64,000 nucleotides of DNA from Rhizobium sp. JAB6 (GCF_003024605.1 NZ_PYJQ01000004.1:149488-213487); one strand, 5' to 3'. Shown: positions 32,612 to 42,622, numbered from the stretch's first letter. The notes: generated by a model from the letters alone, not told the origin. Program-made: numbers and translations.

Positions 32612-33995
32612 ACGTTCGCTTTTTGGCCGACTGACGGTCGTCATCTGCGTTCTGCTGATGGGCGGAGCGGCGGTGCTGGTGACGACAAGCTGGTATTCGG
32701 CGCGCACGGCGGCCGACGACGCCTATGACCGCCTGCTGGTCGGCGCTGCGCTGCAGATCGCCGATGGCCTTGCCGTCCAGGAGGGGGAGCTCATTGTCGA
32801 TTTGCGGGCATCCGCATTCGAGATGCTCGGGCTTGCCGATCGCGATCGCATCTTCTACCGCATCCTCGATCCGTCCGGAAAGACGCTCACCGGTCACCGC
32901 GATCTGGAGACGGACATCGACCTTGCCACGGTTCGTCGCGAGCCGATCCTAAGCTCCGGTCTCTACAAGGGTGAAGCCGTGCGTATCGCCGTCGTCGGGC
33001 GGGCCCTCTCGGATCCGGCGGCGTCCGGCTGGGCGCATGTGATCCTCGCCCAGACCGTCGAAGCGCGCCGGGGGCTCACACATGAGCTGACGCTTGGAGC
33101 CGCGATTACCATCGTCATCATGTGCTTTCTCGCACTCGTCGTCATGATCCTCTCGATCCGCCAGGCGCTGCGCCCGGTCGATCAACTGGGCGGAGCGCTG
33201 CGTCGGCGAGATCCGCAGGATCTGACGCCGCTTTCGGTAGCGGTGCCGCGCGAGCTTCGTCCCTTTGTCGGCTCCATCAATCATTTCATGGGCCGCCTCA
33301 ACGAGCGTGTGGTCCTGTTGCAGCGCTTCATCGCGGATGCGGCACACCAGATCCGGACGCCGTTGACCGCGCTCAACGCGCAGCTCGATCTCTTGAACAA
33401 CGGCAGGCTGGACGAGGCGGACAGGCAGCATCTCGGGCGCGTGCAGCAGCGTGCCGACGAATTGGCAAGACTGACCAACCAGTTGCTGAGCCATGCCATG
33501 GTCATTCATCGTGCCGAGTCCGTGCAGCTCGAACCCCTCGACCTCAACGAAATCGCCAGGCGGGCCTTTCGCGTGGCCGTGCCGATCACCGTCGATCCCG
33601 ATATCGTCGTCTCCTTTGAGGAGGCCGATGTCGAGCTTGCCGTCGTCGGCGATCCGGTCAGTCTGCGCGAGGCGATCGTCAACGTCATTGACAATGCGCT
33701 TCGCCACGGGACCCTTTCCAAGCTGGAGGTGCGCGTACGGGATGCCGGCTCCCTTGCCCATGTCGAGGTCGAAGATGACGGGCCTGGCATTCCCGCCGAA
33801 GAATGGTCGCGCGTCACGCAGCGTTTCCAGACATCGAAAGCCGGTAAGGGAAGTGCGGGACTTGGACTTGGCTTTGCCATCGCCTCCGAAGTTGCGGCTG
33901 CGCATGGGGGTGCGCTGCAGTTTCGCGCCAAGGGTGATACGCACGGCTTCACCGTCATCCTCGCTCTTCCGCGTATTCACAGGGAGGGAAAATGA
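32601..33995 (+). CDS. Sensor histidine kinase of the transporter-linked two-component system
   Basis: The 464-residue kinase has an N-terminal helix (VVICVLLMGGAAVLVTT), a periplasmic domain of about 130 residues, a second helix (TIVIMCFLALVVMILSI), a HAMP-like linker (LRPVDQLGGAL), the phospho-His in DAAHQIRTPLTAL, and the ATPase boxes N (NVIDNALRHG), G1 (DDGPGIP) and G2 (GSAGLGLGF). Its start overlaps the response regulator stop. The following gene encodes a periplasmic binding protein starting four bases inside this one, so ligand sensing may go through that protein. Confidence 0.93.
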   Translation: MTIERSLFGRLTVVICVLLMGGAAVLVTTSWYSARTAADDAYDRLLVGAALQIADGLAVQEGELIVDLRASAFEMLGLADRDRIFYRILDPSGKTLTGHRDLETDIDLATVRREPILSSGLYKGEAVRIAVVGRALSDPAASGWAHVILAQTVEARRGLTHELTLGAAITIVIMCFLALVVMILSIRQALRPVDQLGGALRRRDPQDLTPLSVAVPRELRPFVGSINHFMGRLNERVVLLQRFIADAAHQIRTPLTALNAQLDLLNNGRLDEADRQHLGRVQQRADELARLTNQLLSHAMVIHRAESVQLEPLDLNEIARRAFRVAVPITVDPDIVVSFEEADVELAVVGDPVSLREAIVNVIDNALRHGTLSKLEVRVRDAGSLAHVEVEDDGPGIPAEEWSRVTQRFQTSKAGKGSAGLGLGFAIASEVAAAHGGALQFRAKGDTHGFTVILALPRIHREGK

Positions 33996-35095
33996 AACCT
34001 CGGCTCTTCTTTGCGCACTGGGCAGGGTTTGCAGCCTTCGCTCTCGCACCGGCCATGGCAATGGCCGTTGAAGGCACGTCAAGGCTCTTCCCGGCGATCA
34101 ATGGCGAGACGGCCCGCTTATCGATCCACGGCGCTGCCGATCTCCAGGCCATGGAGCCGTTGATCCGGGATTTTCAGGAGCTGGCACCGGATATTGCGGT
34201 CGACTATTCCGATTATGTCACGAACGAGTTGTATCGGAGGGCGAGCGCCGCCTGCGAGCAGAACACACCGCTCGGCGATCTATGGCTTTCCTCTTCGCTC
34301 GATCAGCTCGTCAGTCTGGCCAATAATGGCTGCGCCCTGGCCTATCATTCGTCGGAAACCGCCCAGGTGCCCAAGTGGGCCAATTGGCGTGACGAGGTCT
34401 TCGGCTTCACCTTCGAGCCGGCGGTCTTCGTCTACAATGCGCGCTACGTGCCGGAGAGCCAGGTTCCACGCACTCGCGCCGAGCTTGCCGAACTCCTGCG
34501 GCGCAGGCGTGATTATTATCGGGGCCGTGTCGGAACATTCGACATCAGAACATCCGGTGTCGGCTACCTCCTCGCCTTCAGCGACGCGCGCCAAGCGACC
34601 GCGACCTATGGCCGCCTTCTCGAAAGCATGAGCCGCGCCGACGTGAAGGTCAGCTGCTGCACCGGAACCATCCTTCAGGAAATCGCCAGTGGGCGGATCT
34701 ATCTCGCCTATAACATGATCGGGTCCTATTCCTATGCGGCGGCCAAAGCCAATCCGGATATGAAGGTCGTCATCCCGCGCGACTATACGCTGATCCTGAG
34801 CCGCGGCGTGCTGGTACCGAAGACATCGCAGCGGCCGGACCTCGCGCGACGCTTTCTCGATTATCTTCTCTCCAAGCGAGGCCAGGACGTGGCGCGGCGC
34901 AAGGCCTTCTTCTTCGCCGAGAAAGGCGAGATCCCGGAAGGGGTCGACGGTCCTTCGACCCTCGGCGAATTGAGCTTCGTTCAGCCGATCCGCATCGGTC
35001 CGGCACTGCTTGCCGCGCAGGACGAGGCGCAACGTCGTCGCTTCATAGACGACTGGAGCCGCTCGATGCTGAGTCAGCCGGCATCATCGCCGTGA
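33992..35095 (+). CDS. Periplasmic binding protein, probable sensory partner of the kinase
   Basis: The 367-residue protein has a signal peptide (about residues 1-25, ending AMAMA) and a family-1 binding-protein fold resembling the AfuA-like protein at 27862: GAADLQAMEPLIRDFQELAP, VDYSDYVTNELYRRASA, FTFEPAVFVYNARYVPES, YLAYNMIGSYSYAAA. The gene overlaps the histidine kinase gene and is far from the transporter permease, so I infer a role in signalling, as PgtC acts with the PgtBA sensor pair. A Cys pair (SCCTGT, about residue 230) is unusual. It could also deliver substrate to the upstream transporter. Confidence 0.85.
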   Translation: MKPRLFFAHWAGFAAFALAPAMAMAVEGTSRLFPAINGETARLSIHGAADLQAMEPLIRDFQELAPDIAVDYSDYVTNELYRRASAACEQNTPLGDLWLSSSLDQLVSLANNGCALAYHSSETAQVPKWANWRDEVFGFTFEPAVFVYNARYVPESQVPRTRAELAELLRRRRDYYRGRVGTFDIRTSGVGYLLAFSDARQATATYGRLLESMSRADVKVSCCTGTILQEIASGRIYLAYNMIGSYSYAAAKANPDMKVVIPRDYTLILSRGVLVPKTSQRPDLARRFLDYLLSKRGQDVARRKAFFFAEKGEIPEGVDGPSTLGELSFVQPIRIGPALLAAQDEAQRRRFIDDWSRSMLSQPASSP

Positions 35096-35152
35096 GCTGC
35101 GAGACGATGCCATCCGCCTACACAAACGAAGCCGGCACTGCCGGACCGCCAC

Positions 35153-38100
35153 TCAATGCTCAGGGGCCGGCTCTGCTTCTATTTCCGGTGCATCCTTCTT
35201 ATGATGGTCGGCTGCGAGCAGCATGTAAACCGCAGGCACGACAAAGAGCGTGAACAGCGTTCCGATCGCAAGACCGGTGGCGATCACCAGGCCCATGTTG
35301 AAGCGGGCGGCAGCTCCTGCTCCCGTCGCCAGGATCAGCGGCACGACGCCGAGAACCATGGCGCCCGTCGTCATCAGGATCGGCCGCAAGCGGATGGCGC
35401 AAGCGCCTTCGATGGCTTCGCGCTTGGTCTTTCCTTGGGCCTGCAGCGTATTCGCCACCTCGACGATCAGAATTCCATGCTTGCTGATCAGTCCCATCAG
35501 CGTCACCAGGCCGACCTGGGTATAGATATTCATCGTGGCGCCGCCGATGCCGAGGCTGATGAAGGCGAGCGCGCCTGCGATCGACATCGGCACGGACACG
35601 AGGATGATGAACGGGTCGCGGAAGCTGTTGAACTGCGCCGAAAGCGCAAGGAACACGATGATCAGGGCAAGCGCGAAAGTGGTCGCCATGCCGCTCGATT
35701 CCTGCACGTACTGGCGCGACTGCCCGCCGTAGTCGACCGAGTAGCCCTGCGGCAATGTCCGCGCTGCGATCGACTTCAGCGTATTGAGGGCATCGCCGAC
35801 CGCCACGCCCGGTGCCGGTACGCCGGAGATGGTGGCCGAATTCAATTGCTGAAAATGCGCGACCGAGCGTGGTGTAGCCTGGAGTTTCGCGGTGGCGATC
35901 GCCGAAAGGGGGATCTTGTTGCTGTTCACGTTTGCGATCGGATAGTTCATGATCTGGTCGATCGTCTGACGTGAGCGTTGCTCCACCTGCGGAATGACCT
36001 GATACGAACGGTTGTCGATGCTGAAATAGTTGACATAGCCGCCGCCCAGCATGGCGGCGAGCGCCGAACCGACATTGTTCATGGACAGGCCGAGAGCCGA
36101 AGCCTTGCTGCGGTCGATGTGGATCGAATATTGCGGATTGTCGACATAGAGATCCTTCGTCAGGAAGATGAATTCGCCCGACTTCTGCGCTTCCTGCAGG
36201 AAAGCCGTGGACACCTCGTTGAGCTGTTCGAAGCCGCTGGTGCTGCCGATGGCGAATTGCACGGGCAAACCGCTGGCGCCAGGCAGCGGCGGTATCTGAA
36301 AGACGACGGACTGTCCGCCGGCGATCTTCGCCAGATCGGCCTGTACCAGCGGCTGCAGCTGATCGGCCGTTCTCGTGCGCTGGTCCCACGGCTTCAGCAC
36401 CATGCCCTCGAAGGACGTGCCCGGCACCTCGACCTGCAGGGTCTTGTCGGCCTCCGGGAAACTGCGGAAGATCTTCGTGACCTGGTCGGAATTCAGCAGT
36501 TTTTGCTGAAGCGTCGCATTGGGAGGGTTGGTCACCTGCGCGGCCAGGAAGCCCTGGTCTTCATTGGGAGCCAGCTCGGACTTGGCGCTGGTATAGAGGA
36601 AATAGATGCTGCCAAGCACGATCACCGCAAAAACCAGCGCCACCGGCACTGTGTTCAGGCTGCCATGCAGCATGCGCACATAGGGCCGGTGGATTTCCGA
36701 GAAGCGGCGGTCGATGAAGTCGGAAATACGCTCTTCCCAGCCACTGCGATCGGTCAGGTGCGGCTTCAGGATGCGCGAGCACATCATCGGTGTCAGCGTC
36801 AGCGCAATGATCATCGACACGGTAACGGCACCGACCAGCGTGAAGGCGAACTCCGTGAACAATGCGCCCGTCAGGCCGCCCTGGAAACCGATCGGCACGT
36901 AGACGGCGATCAGCACCACGGTCATGGCAAGGATCGGCCCAACCAGTTCGTGCGCCGCATCCAGCGCCGCCCTCATGGGCGTCGATCCCTCTTCGATGTG
37001 GCGGTTGACGTTCTCGACCACGATGATGGCGTCGTCAACGACGAGGCCGATCGCCAGGACCAGGGCGAGCAGCGTCAGAAGATTGATGGAGAAGCCGAAG
37101 AGCAACATCATCGCGAAAGTGCCGACGAGCGACAGAGGTATGGCGACGACGGGAATGGCGACCGACCGCGGCGAGCCGAGGAAAGCGAACACGACAAAAA
37201 TGACGATCAGGAGAGCTTCGACCAGGCTCTTCACCACCTCATCGATCGACGTCGTGACGAAGGTGCTGGAGTCGTAGACGATGTAGCCTTCAAGCCCCTG
37301 CGGTAATTGCTCTTGAATACTCGGAAACACCGCGCGCACGCCGGCGATCACATCGAGCAGATTGGCCGTCGGCGCAATCTGGATACCCATGAACACGCCG
37401 TCCTGCCCATCGAAACCGATCTGCACGTCGGGGTTCTGGGATCCGAGCGCAACAGTCGCCACATCCTTCAGCCGCACGATCGCGCTGCCGATCTGCTTGA
37501 CCACCATTTCCTTGAATTCATCCGCCGAATGCAGATCGGTCTGCGCCGTCAGTACGGTCTGCGTCATCTGTCCGCGCGTGGTGCCGATACCGGAGATGTA
37601 GTTGTTGGCGCTAAGCGCGGTCCAGACATCGCCGGCCGACAAGCCATAGGCGGCGAGCTTGTCCGGCTGCAGCCAGGCTCGCAAGGCGAAGGTTCTCGCA
37701 CCGAGAATTTCGGCCGTCTGAACGCCGTTGACCGCCTGCAATTTCGGCTGGACCACGCGCGTCAGATAGTCGGTGATCTGGTTGCTGGCCAGGACATCGC
37801 TGCGGAAGCCGATATACATGGCGTCGATCGACTGGCCGATGGAAACCGTCATGATCGGCTGCTGCGTACCCGTGGGCAGCTGATTGAGAACGGAGGATAC
37901 CTTGGCGTTGATTTCGGTCATCGCCGCATCGGCACTGTAGTTGAGCCGCAGGTTGACTGTGATCGTCGAGGTGCCGCTGGTGCTCGTCGAGGTCATGTAA
38001 TCGATGCCGTTGGCCTGCGCGATGGCGTTTTCGAGCGGCGTCGTGATGAAGCCGGCGATGACGTCCGGGGCCGCGCCGGGATAGGTGGTCGTCACGGTGA

Positions 38101-38239
38101 CGACGGCGTTCTGGGTCTGCGGATACTGGCGCACGGTCAGCGAGCGGAACGATTGATAGCCGATCACGATAATCAACGCGCTGACCACGAGAGCAAGGAC
38201 GGGGCGCTTGATGAAGATATCGGTGATATTCATCGCCAC
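35153..38239 (-). CDS. RND-family efflux pump inner-membrane transporter
   Basis: The 1028-residue protein is a hydrophobe/amphiphile RND transporter (AcrB/MexF class). It has the N-terminal FIKRPVLALVVSALIIVIGY and 12 helices. The proton-relay aspartates in LVVDDAIIVVENV (about residues 400-412) are present. Porter-domain text such as YPGAAPDVIAGFITTPLENA and the C-terminal segment GLVTLMGLISKHGILIVEVA match the family. It expels toxic compounds from the periplasm or membrane using the proton gradient. It follows the adaptor gene after three bases. No outer-membrane factor gene is nearby, so it must borrow one. Confidence 0.96.
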   Translation of the reverse strand: MAMNITDIFIKRPVLALVVSALIIVIGYQSFRSLTVRQYPQTQNAVVTVTTTYPGAAPDVIAGFITTPLENAIAQANGIDYMTSTSTSGTSTITVNLRLNYSADAAMTEINAKVSSVLNQLPTGTQQPIMTVSIGQSIDAMYIGFRSDVLASNQITDYLTRVVQPKLQAVNGVQTAEILGARTFALRAWLQPDKLAAYGLSAGDVWTALSANNYISGIGTTRGQMTQTVLTAQTDLHSADEFKEMVVKQIGSAIVRLKDVATVALGSQNPDVQIGFDGQDGVFMGIQIAPTANLLDVIAGVRAVFPSIQEQLPQGLEGYIVYDSSTFVTTSIDEVVKSLVEALLIVIFVVFAFLGSPRSVAIPVVAIPLSLVGTFAMMLLFGFSINLLTLLALVLAIGLVVDDAIIVVENVNRHIEEGSTPMRAALDAAHELVGPILAMTVVLIAVYVPIGFQGGLTGALFTEFAFTLVGAVTVSMIIALTLTPMMCSRILKPHLTDRSGWEERISDFIDRRFSEIHRPYVRMLHGSLNTVPVALVFAVIVLGSIYFLYTSAKSELAPNEDQGFLAAQVTNPPNATLQQKLLNSDQVTKIFRSFPEADKTLQVEVPGTSFEGMVLKPWDQRTRTADQLQPLVQADLAKIAGGQSVVFQIPPLPGASGLPVQFAIGSTSGFEQLNEVSTAFLQEAQKSGEFIFLTKDLYVDNPQYSIHIDRSKASALGLSMNNVGSALAAMLGGGYVNYFSIDNRSYQVIPQVEQRSRQTIDQIMNYPIANVNSNKIPLSAIATAKLQATPRSVAHFQQLNSATISGVPAPGVAVGDALNTLKSIAARTLPQGYSVDYGGQSRQYVQESSGMATTFALALIIVFLALSAQFNSFRDPFIILVSVPMSIAGALAFISLGIGGATMNIYTQVGLVTLMGLISKHGILIVEVANTLQAQGKTKREAIEGACAIRLRPILMTTGAMVLGVVPLILATGAGAAARFNMGLVIATGLAIGTLFTLFVVPAVYMLLAADHHKKDAPEIEAEPAPEH

Positions 38240-38242
38240 ACC

Positions 38243-39376
38243 TCAGTTGGGGTTTGCCGGGTTCGCGTTGGGATCGTTCGAGGGCTGCACGTCGTTGTTG
38301 ATGATGACGGGCGAGCCGTTGTTGAGTTTCAGCTGGCCTGACGTGACCACCACTTCGCCTGCATTCAAACCCTTGATCACCGAGATCTGGTCGCCTCGCG
38401 CCGGTCCGGTGGTGACGAACTTCTGGTTGGCGACAAGCTGCGGCTTTCCATCCGCACCGTTGCCCTTATCGGTCACCACGTAGACGACATTGCCGTAGGG
38501 ATTGATGGTAACCGCTGTCTGCGGCAGGGAGATGTATTCCGTCGGCTCGCCGACCACCACCGTTATGTTGCCGAACATGCCGGGCAGCAGCTTGCGATCG
38601 GGATTGGGGAAGGTCGCTCGGATGGTGATGTTGCGGCTTTGCGTGTCCACCAAAGGGCTGATCGCCGTGATCTTGCCATCGAATGTCTGGTTCCCATAGG
38701 CATCGACCGTTGCCGTTACCGCCTGCCCGACCTTCAGCTGCGACAGGGCCTGCTGCGGCATGGAGAAATCGAACTGGATCGGATCGAGCGACTGCAAGGT
38801 GACGACCGCGGTTCCAGCGGACAGATACTGGCCGAGGCTGACCAGCTTGATGCCGAGATGGCCGTCGAAGGGAGCACGGATCGAATATTGATCGATCAGT
38901 GCCTGCTGCGACGCGACCTGCGCCTGCGCCGCCTTCCAGTTCGCCAGATCGCTGTCTACCTGGCTTTGTGCGATGGTGTTCGCCTTGATCAGTCTGGAAT
39001 CGCGCTCATAGGCGATCTGCGCATTCGCCATCGAGGCCTTGTATTGTTCTAGGGTCGCGATCTGCTGATCGGCAAGCAGCTGCACGATGAGATCGCCCTT
39101 TTTGACGTCCTGACCATCCTCGAAGCCGATCTTCTGGACGATGCCCTGAACCTGCGCCGAAAGATTGGCGCCTTCGACGGCATTGAAGCTGCCGATCGAC
39201 TGCAGCGTCGTCTGCCATGGGCTCATTGCCGCGGGGATTGTCGAGACCGTCTGGGGCGGAGCCTTGAGATTGGCCAGATAAGCCGCAATCATGCGGTTCT
39301 TGAATGCCTGGAAGCCGAAGATCCCGCCAAGGATCAGGCCTATGATGATCAGCATGATGATCATGCGTTTTATCAT
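38243..39376 (-). CDS. RND efflux periplasmic adaptor
   Basis: The 377-residue membrane fusion protein has an N-terminal helix (IIMLIIIGLILGGIFGF), lipoyl halves (SAQVQGIVQKIGFEDGQDVKKGDLIVQLLADQQ; here seen at about residues 70-105, and IRAPFDGHLGIK), a short coiled coil (about 110-160), a beta-barrel domain and a Gln/Asn-Pro-rich C-terminal end. The start at 39376 precedes the hydrophobic helix; an upstream extension lacks homology. It forms a two-gene efflux operon with the RND transporter. Confidence 0.93.
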   Translation of the reverse strand: MIKRMIIMLIIIGLILGGIFGFQAFKNRMIAAYLANLKAPPQTVSTIPAAMSPWQTTLQSIGSFNAVEGANLSAQVQGIVQKIGFEDGQDVKKGDLIVQLLADQQIATLEQYKASMANAQIAYERDSRLIKANTIAQSQVDSDLANWKAAQAQVASQQALIDQYSIRAPFDGHLGIKLVSLGQYLSAGTAVVTLQSLDPIQFDFSMPQQALSQLKVGQAVTATVDAYGNQTFDGKITAISPLVDTQSRNITIRATFPNPDRKLLPGMFGNITVVVGEPTEYISLPQTAVTINPYGNVVYVVTDKGNGADGKPQLVANQKFVTTGPARGDQISVIKGLNAGEVVVTSGQLKLNNGSPVIINNDVQPSNDPNANPANPN

Positions 39377-39870
39377 GAGTGTCAGCTCTACTCTTCGGGA
39401 ACAGATCGGTAGAAATTCTATTGGCGCGGCGCAGCAGAATTTCACGGCAATTCTATCAGAGACCGGCCGAGGCAGTCGCAAGCCCATGGCAGCCCGCGGC
39501 CGGTCTCGGTATGGAAAGTGGCCATTATCAAGACTGCAGGCTCGATCAGCCGAATTCCCTGGCGGCTACACCTGTCACGCAACAATGGATTTCGCCTGCT
39601 GAAGACGACACTGACCTTGCAATAATTCCGGCTGGCCGCGTTTCGTGCAGCCATCCTGCAACCTCACCAGTCAAACGCCAACGGCCGCCTCCTCACTCGA
39701 TCAAGGATAGGTTGTCGGTATCAGATCTACAACAGCCGGCTGCATATTCCTGAAACCATATTTAATGGAGTCTTGAATAAAAGCAATCATGGCGTCGACA
39801 CTGCAGCCATCGCAAATTGCCACAGCGTGGGCGATCGAGATAAAGGAATATTGAGGAGGCGGTTCGGGTG
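39377..39870. other. Intergenic region with no recognised gene
   Basis: About 490 bases between the efflux operon start and the PhnB-like gene. Several short frames occur on both strands, but none has a good start site or a recognisable sequence. The efflux promoter must lie within it. Confidence 0.5.
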
Positions 39871-40344
39871 TCAGCCGCGCCTGGCCGCTTCTATCGCCGC
39901 GACGTCGATCTTCCTCATGGTCATCATTGCGTCGAAAGCCCGCTTTGCCGGATCGCCGCCCTCGCGCAGCGCTTCCATCAGAACACGCGGCGTGATCTGC
40001 CAGGATACGCCCCATCTGTCCTTGCACCAGCCGCATTCGCTTTCCTGGCCGCCATTGCCAACGATGGCGTTCCAATAGCGGTCCGTCTCTTCCTGGTCTT
40101 CGGTGTAGATCTGAAATGAAAAGGCTTCATTGTGCTTAAACACCGGACCGCCATTCAAGCCGACGCAGGAAACACCTGCGACCGTAAACTCGACGACCAG
40201 CACATCGCCCTGCTTGCCTTCCGGATAGTTTCCCGGCGCGCGGATGACGGCGCCCATGGCGCTGTCGGGAAAAGTCTCGACATAGAAATTGGCGGCGGCC
40301 TCTGCGTCCTTGTCGTACCACAGGCAAATCGTGTTCTTTGCCAT
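39871..40344 (-). CDS. PhnB-like VOC-superfamily protein
   Basis: The 157-residue protein belongs to the PhnB/DUF1338-like glyoxalase superfamily. Visible marks are ICLWYDKDAEAAANFYVETF at the N-terminus, FTVAGVSCVGLNGGPVFKHN, FSFQIYTEDQEETDRYW and the signature GWCKDRWGVSWQITPRVL. Such proteins are often (mis)named 3-demethylubiquinone methyltransferases; no reaction is proven for most. The start at 40344 follows AGGAGGAGCAG. It stands alone. Confidence 0.9.
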   Translation of the reverse strand: MAKNTICLWYDKDAEAAANFYVETFPDSAMGAVIRAPGNYPEGKQGDVLVVEFTVAGVSCVGLNGGPVFKHNEAFSFQIYTEDQEETDRYWNAIVGNGGQESECGWCKDRWGVSWQITPRVLMEALREGGDPAKRAFDAMMTMRKIDVAAIEAARRG

Positions 40345-40553
40345 TATTCTGCTCCTCCTGCTCCGTTTCCCGCATGTGAAATAGGCGCGAGGTCGCATTT
40401 CTCCACCCTGATCGACGCCATTTCAACCGTGCCCGGTGAAATGCACGTCGCATAAAAACATGATTATTTTTCTCTTGTTTTTACCCGATGACAAAGCTAT
40501 ATCGCGCACGCACTTTCGTTCGATTTCGTCGACAATAGTCATCAGGATATTTC

Positions 40554-41585
40554 GTGACCATATTGAAATCAGTTTTGGCCGTTTCAGTTCTTTGCGCGAC
40601 CCTTTGCTTTGCCGGATCGGCAGTCTCTGCCGCTTCGACCAGCTATCCACTGACCATCGACAATTGCGGCGCCAAGGTCACGTTCCAGAAGGCTCCGGAG
40701 CGCGCGATCGGGCTCGGCCAGAACAGCGCCGAAATTCTTCTCCTGCTCGGCCTCGAAAACAAAATGGGCGGCACCGCCTTCTGGCCCAACAAGGTTCTGC
40801 CGCAGCTTGCGGAAGCCAATTCCAAGGTCAAGCTGCTGACGGTCGAGTTCCCGACCTTTGAATCGATCCTCGCGGAAAATCCTGACTTCGTCACGGCAGC
40901 GCTCCCGACCCTGATGGGACCGAGCAGCAAGGTGGCAAAGCGCGAGGATTTCGAAAAGCTCAGTATCCCCACCTATGTTTCCCCCAGTATCTGCCCAGCC
41001 CAGGGCGCCGCTCAGGACAAATACGGCAATGCCGCGCGTGGCCAGATTTGGAACATGAGCGCTCTCTACCAGGAAATCGATGAACTCTCGCAGATTTTCG
41101 ATGTCCGCGACAAGGGCCAGGCGCTGATCGCGGATTTCAAAAAGCGGGAAGAGGCACTGCGCGCGAATGCGCCGACCGTCGGCAAGAAGCTCTCCTATGT
41201 CTTCTGGTTCTCGAGCCCGTCGCCATCTGCGGATGCCTATGTCGGCGGAAAGAACAGCCCCTCGGGTTATATCGCCGACCTGCTTGGTGGCCGCAATGCC
41301 ATTACCACCGAAGCGGAATGGCCGACGCTCGGCTGGGAGAGCATCATCGCCGCCAATCCGGATGTCATCGTCGTCGCGAGCCTCGACCGCAATCGCTGGG
41401 AGCTCGACAAGCCGGAAGCCAAGATCAAGTTTCTCACCACGGATCCTGCCGTCAGCCAACTAGCCGCGGTCAAGAACAAGGCGATCGTCGTCATGGACGG
41501 CCAAGCCATGAACCCCACCATCCGGACGATCTATGGCGCCGAGCAGGTCGCCCAGCAACTCAAGGCGCTTGGTCTTCTGAAGTGA
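40554..41585 (+). CDS. Siderophore/cobalamin-type ABC binding protein (FecB family)
   Basis: The 343-residue protein starts with GTG after CAGGATAT and has a signal peptide (about residues 1-27, ending AVSAA). Its mature part is a TroA-like fold binding protein for chelated iron or a related cofactor: APERAIGLGQNSAEILLLLG at the first lobe, LGWESIIAANPDVIVVA in the second. It would deliver the chelate to the FecCD-type permease encoded next. No outer-membrane receptor is in the window. Confidence 0.9.
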   Translation: MTILKSVLAVSVLCATLCFAGSAVSAASTSYPLTIDNCGAKVTFQKAPERAIGLGQNSAEILLLLGLENKMGGTAFWPNKVLPQLAEANSKVKLLTVEFPTFESILAENPDFVTAALPTLMGPSSKVAKREDFEKLSIPTYVSPSICPAQGAAQDKYGNAARGQIWNMSALYQEIDELSQIFDVRDKGQALIADFKKREEALRANAPTVGKKLSYVFWFSSPSPSADAYVGGKNSPSGYIADLLGGRNAITTEAEWPTLGWESIIAANPDVIVVASLDRNRWELDKPEAKIKFLTTDPAVSQLAAVKNKAIVVMDGQAMNPTIRTIYGAEQVAQQLKALGLLK

Positions 41586-42622
41586 CCGACACATATCGAA
41601 CCCTGAGGCAGCTCGCCATCATCGGCCTGCTGCTTTTTGCCTCTCTCGCGGCGATCTGTCTGACGATCGGTGTCAGCGTCGGCATCGGCGACATGCCGAT
41701 CCCGCTTTCGACGACCTTCTACGCCATCACCAACAGGCTGGGATGGACGGGGATCGAACTCAACCGCATCCACGAAACGGTGATCTGGGACTATCGCCTC
41801 AGCCGGGCACTCGTGGCCGCTTTCTGCGGAGCGGGCCTGGCCCTCTCAGGAGCGATGATGCAGTCGCTCCTTCGCAACCCTCTTGCCGAACCCTATGTGC
41901 TCGGCATCTCGGCGGGCGCTTCGACCGGCGCGGTCGCCATCGTCATACTCAATATCGGCGCCGGAGCGATTTCCCTTTCGGCTGGTGCCTTTGTCGGCGC
42001 GTTTGCAGCCTTCTTCTTCGTCGCTCTGCTTTCGAACGGCACGCGAGGCGGCGCCGACCGCACCATCCTTGCCGGCGTTGCCGCCTCCCAGCTGTTCAAC
42101 GCTGCGACATCCTATATCGTGACGACATCGGGAAACGCACAGCAGGCGCGGGATGTGATGTTCTGGCTGCTCGGCAGTTTCGGTGGCGTCCGCTGGCCGG
42201 AATTCATGCTGGTCGCGACCATTGTCGGTTTCGGGTTCGCGGCTTGCCTGCTCTATGCACGCGTGCTGGATGCGTTCGCTTTTGGCGATGAGGCCGCCTC
42301 GTCTCTTGGCGTCAATGTCGGGCGGGCGCGGATCGCGCTCTTCGCGCTGACCGCGATCATCACGGCAACCATCGTCAGCATGGTCGGCACGATCGGCTTT
42401 GTCGGTCTGGTCGTCCCGCATGCGGCGCGCTTCTTCGTCGGACCGCTTCACATCCGGTTGCTGCCGGCCTGCGCAATTGCCGGCGCCATCTTCATGGTTC
42501 TCGCCGATATTGTCTCCCGCATCCTCATTCCACAGCAGGTTCTGCCGATCGGCGTGGTCACGGCACTCGTCGGCGTTCCCTTCTTCTCCATCATTCTCTA
42601 CCGGTTCCAGCGCGCATCATGA
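41582..42622 (+). CDS. FecCD-family ABC permease
   Basis: The 346-residue permease begins with GTG overlapping the binding-protein stop. It has about ten helices and the motifs RLSRALVAAFCGAGLALSGA, QSLLRNPLAEPYVLGISAGA and GTIGFVGLVVPHAARFFVGP, typical of the BtuC/FecCD/FepD group for siderophores, haem and cobalamin. The gene overlaps the downstream ATPase gene by four bases. Confidence 0.95.
   Translation: MTDTYRTLRQLAIIGLLLFASLAAICLTIGVSVGIGDMPIPLSTTFYAITNRLGWTGIELNRIHETVIWDYRLSRALVAAFCGAGLALSGAMMQSLLRNPLAEPYVLGISAGASTGAVAIVILNIGAGAISLSAGAFVGAFAAFFFVALLSNGTRGGADRTILAGVAASQLFNAATSYIVTTSGNAQQARDVMFWLLGSFGGVRWPEFMLVATIVGFGFAACLLYARVLDAFAFGDEAASSLGVNVGRARIALFALTAIITATIVSMVGTIGFVGLVVPHAARFFVGPLHIRLLPACAIAGAIFMVLADIVSRILIPQQVLPIGVVTALVGVPFFSIILYRFQRAS

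Noticed and set aside
39379..39753. Open frame in the spacer before the RND operon
   Set aside because: No ribosome-binding site, and the composition looks like an accidental frame.
40436..40553. Iron-regulatory (RirA or Irr) box before the siderophore operon
   Set aside because: I looked for TGA-N9-TCA and an Irr-type palindrome; only imperfect fragments were found.
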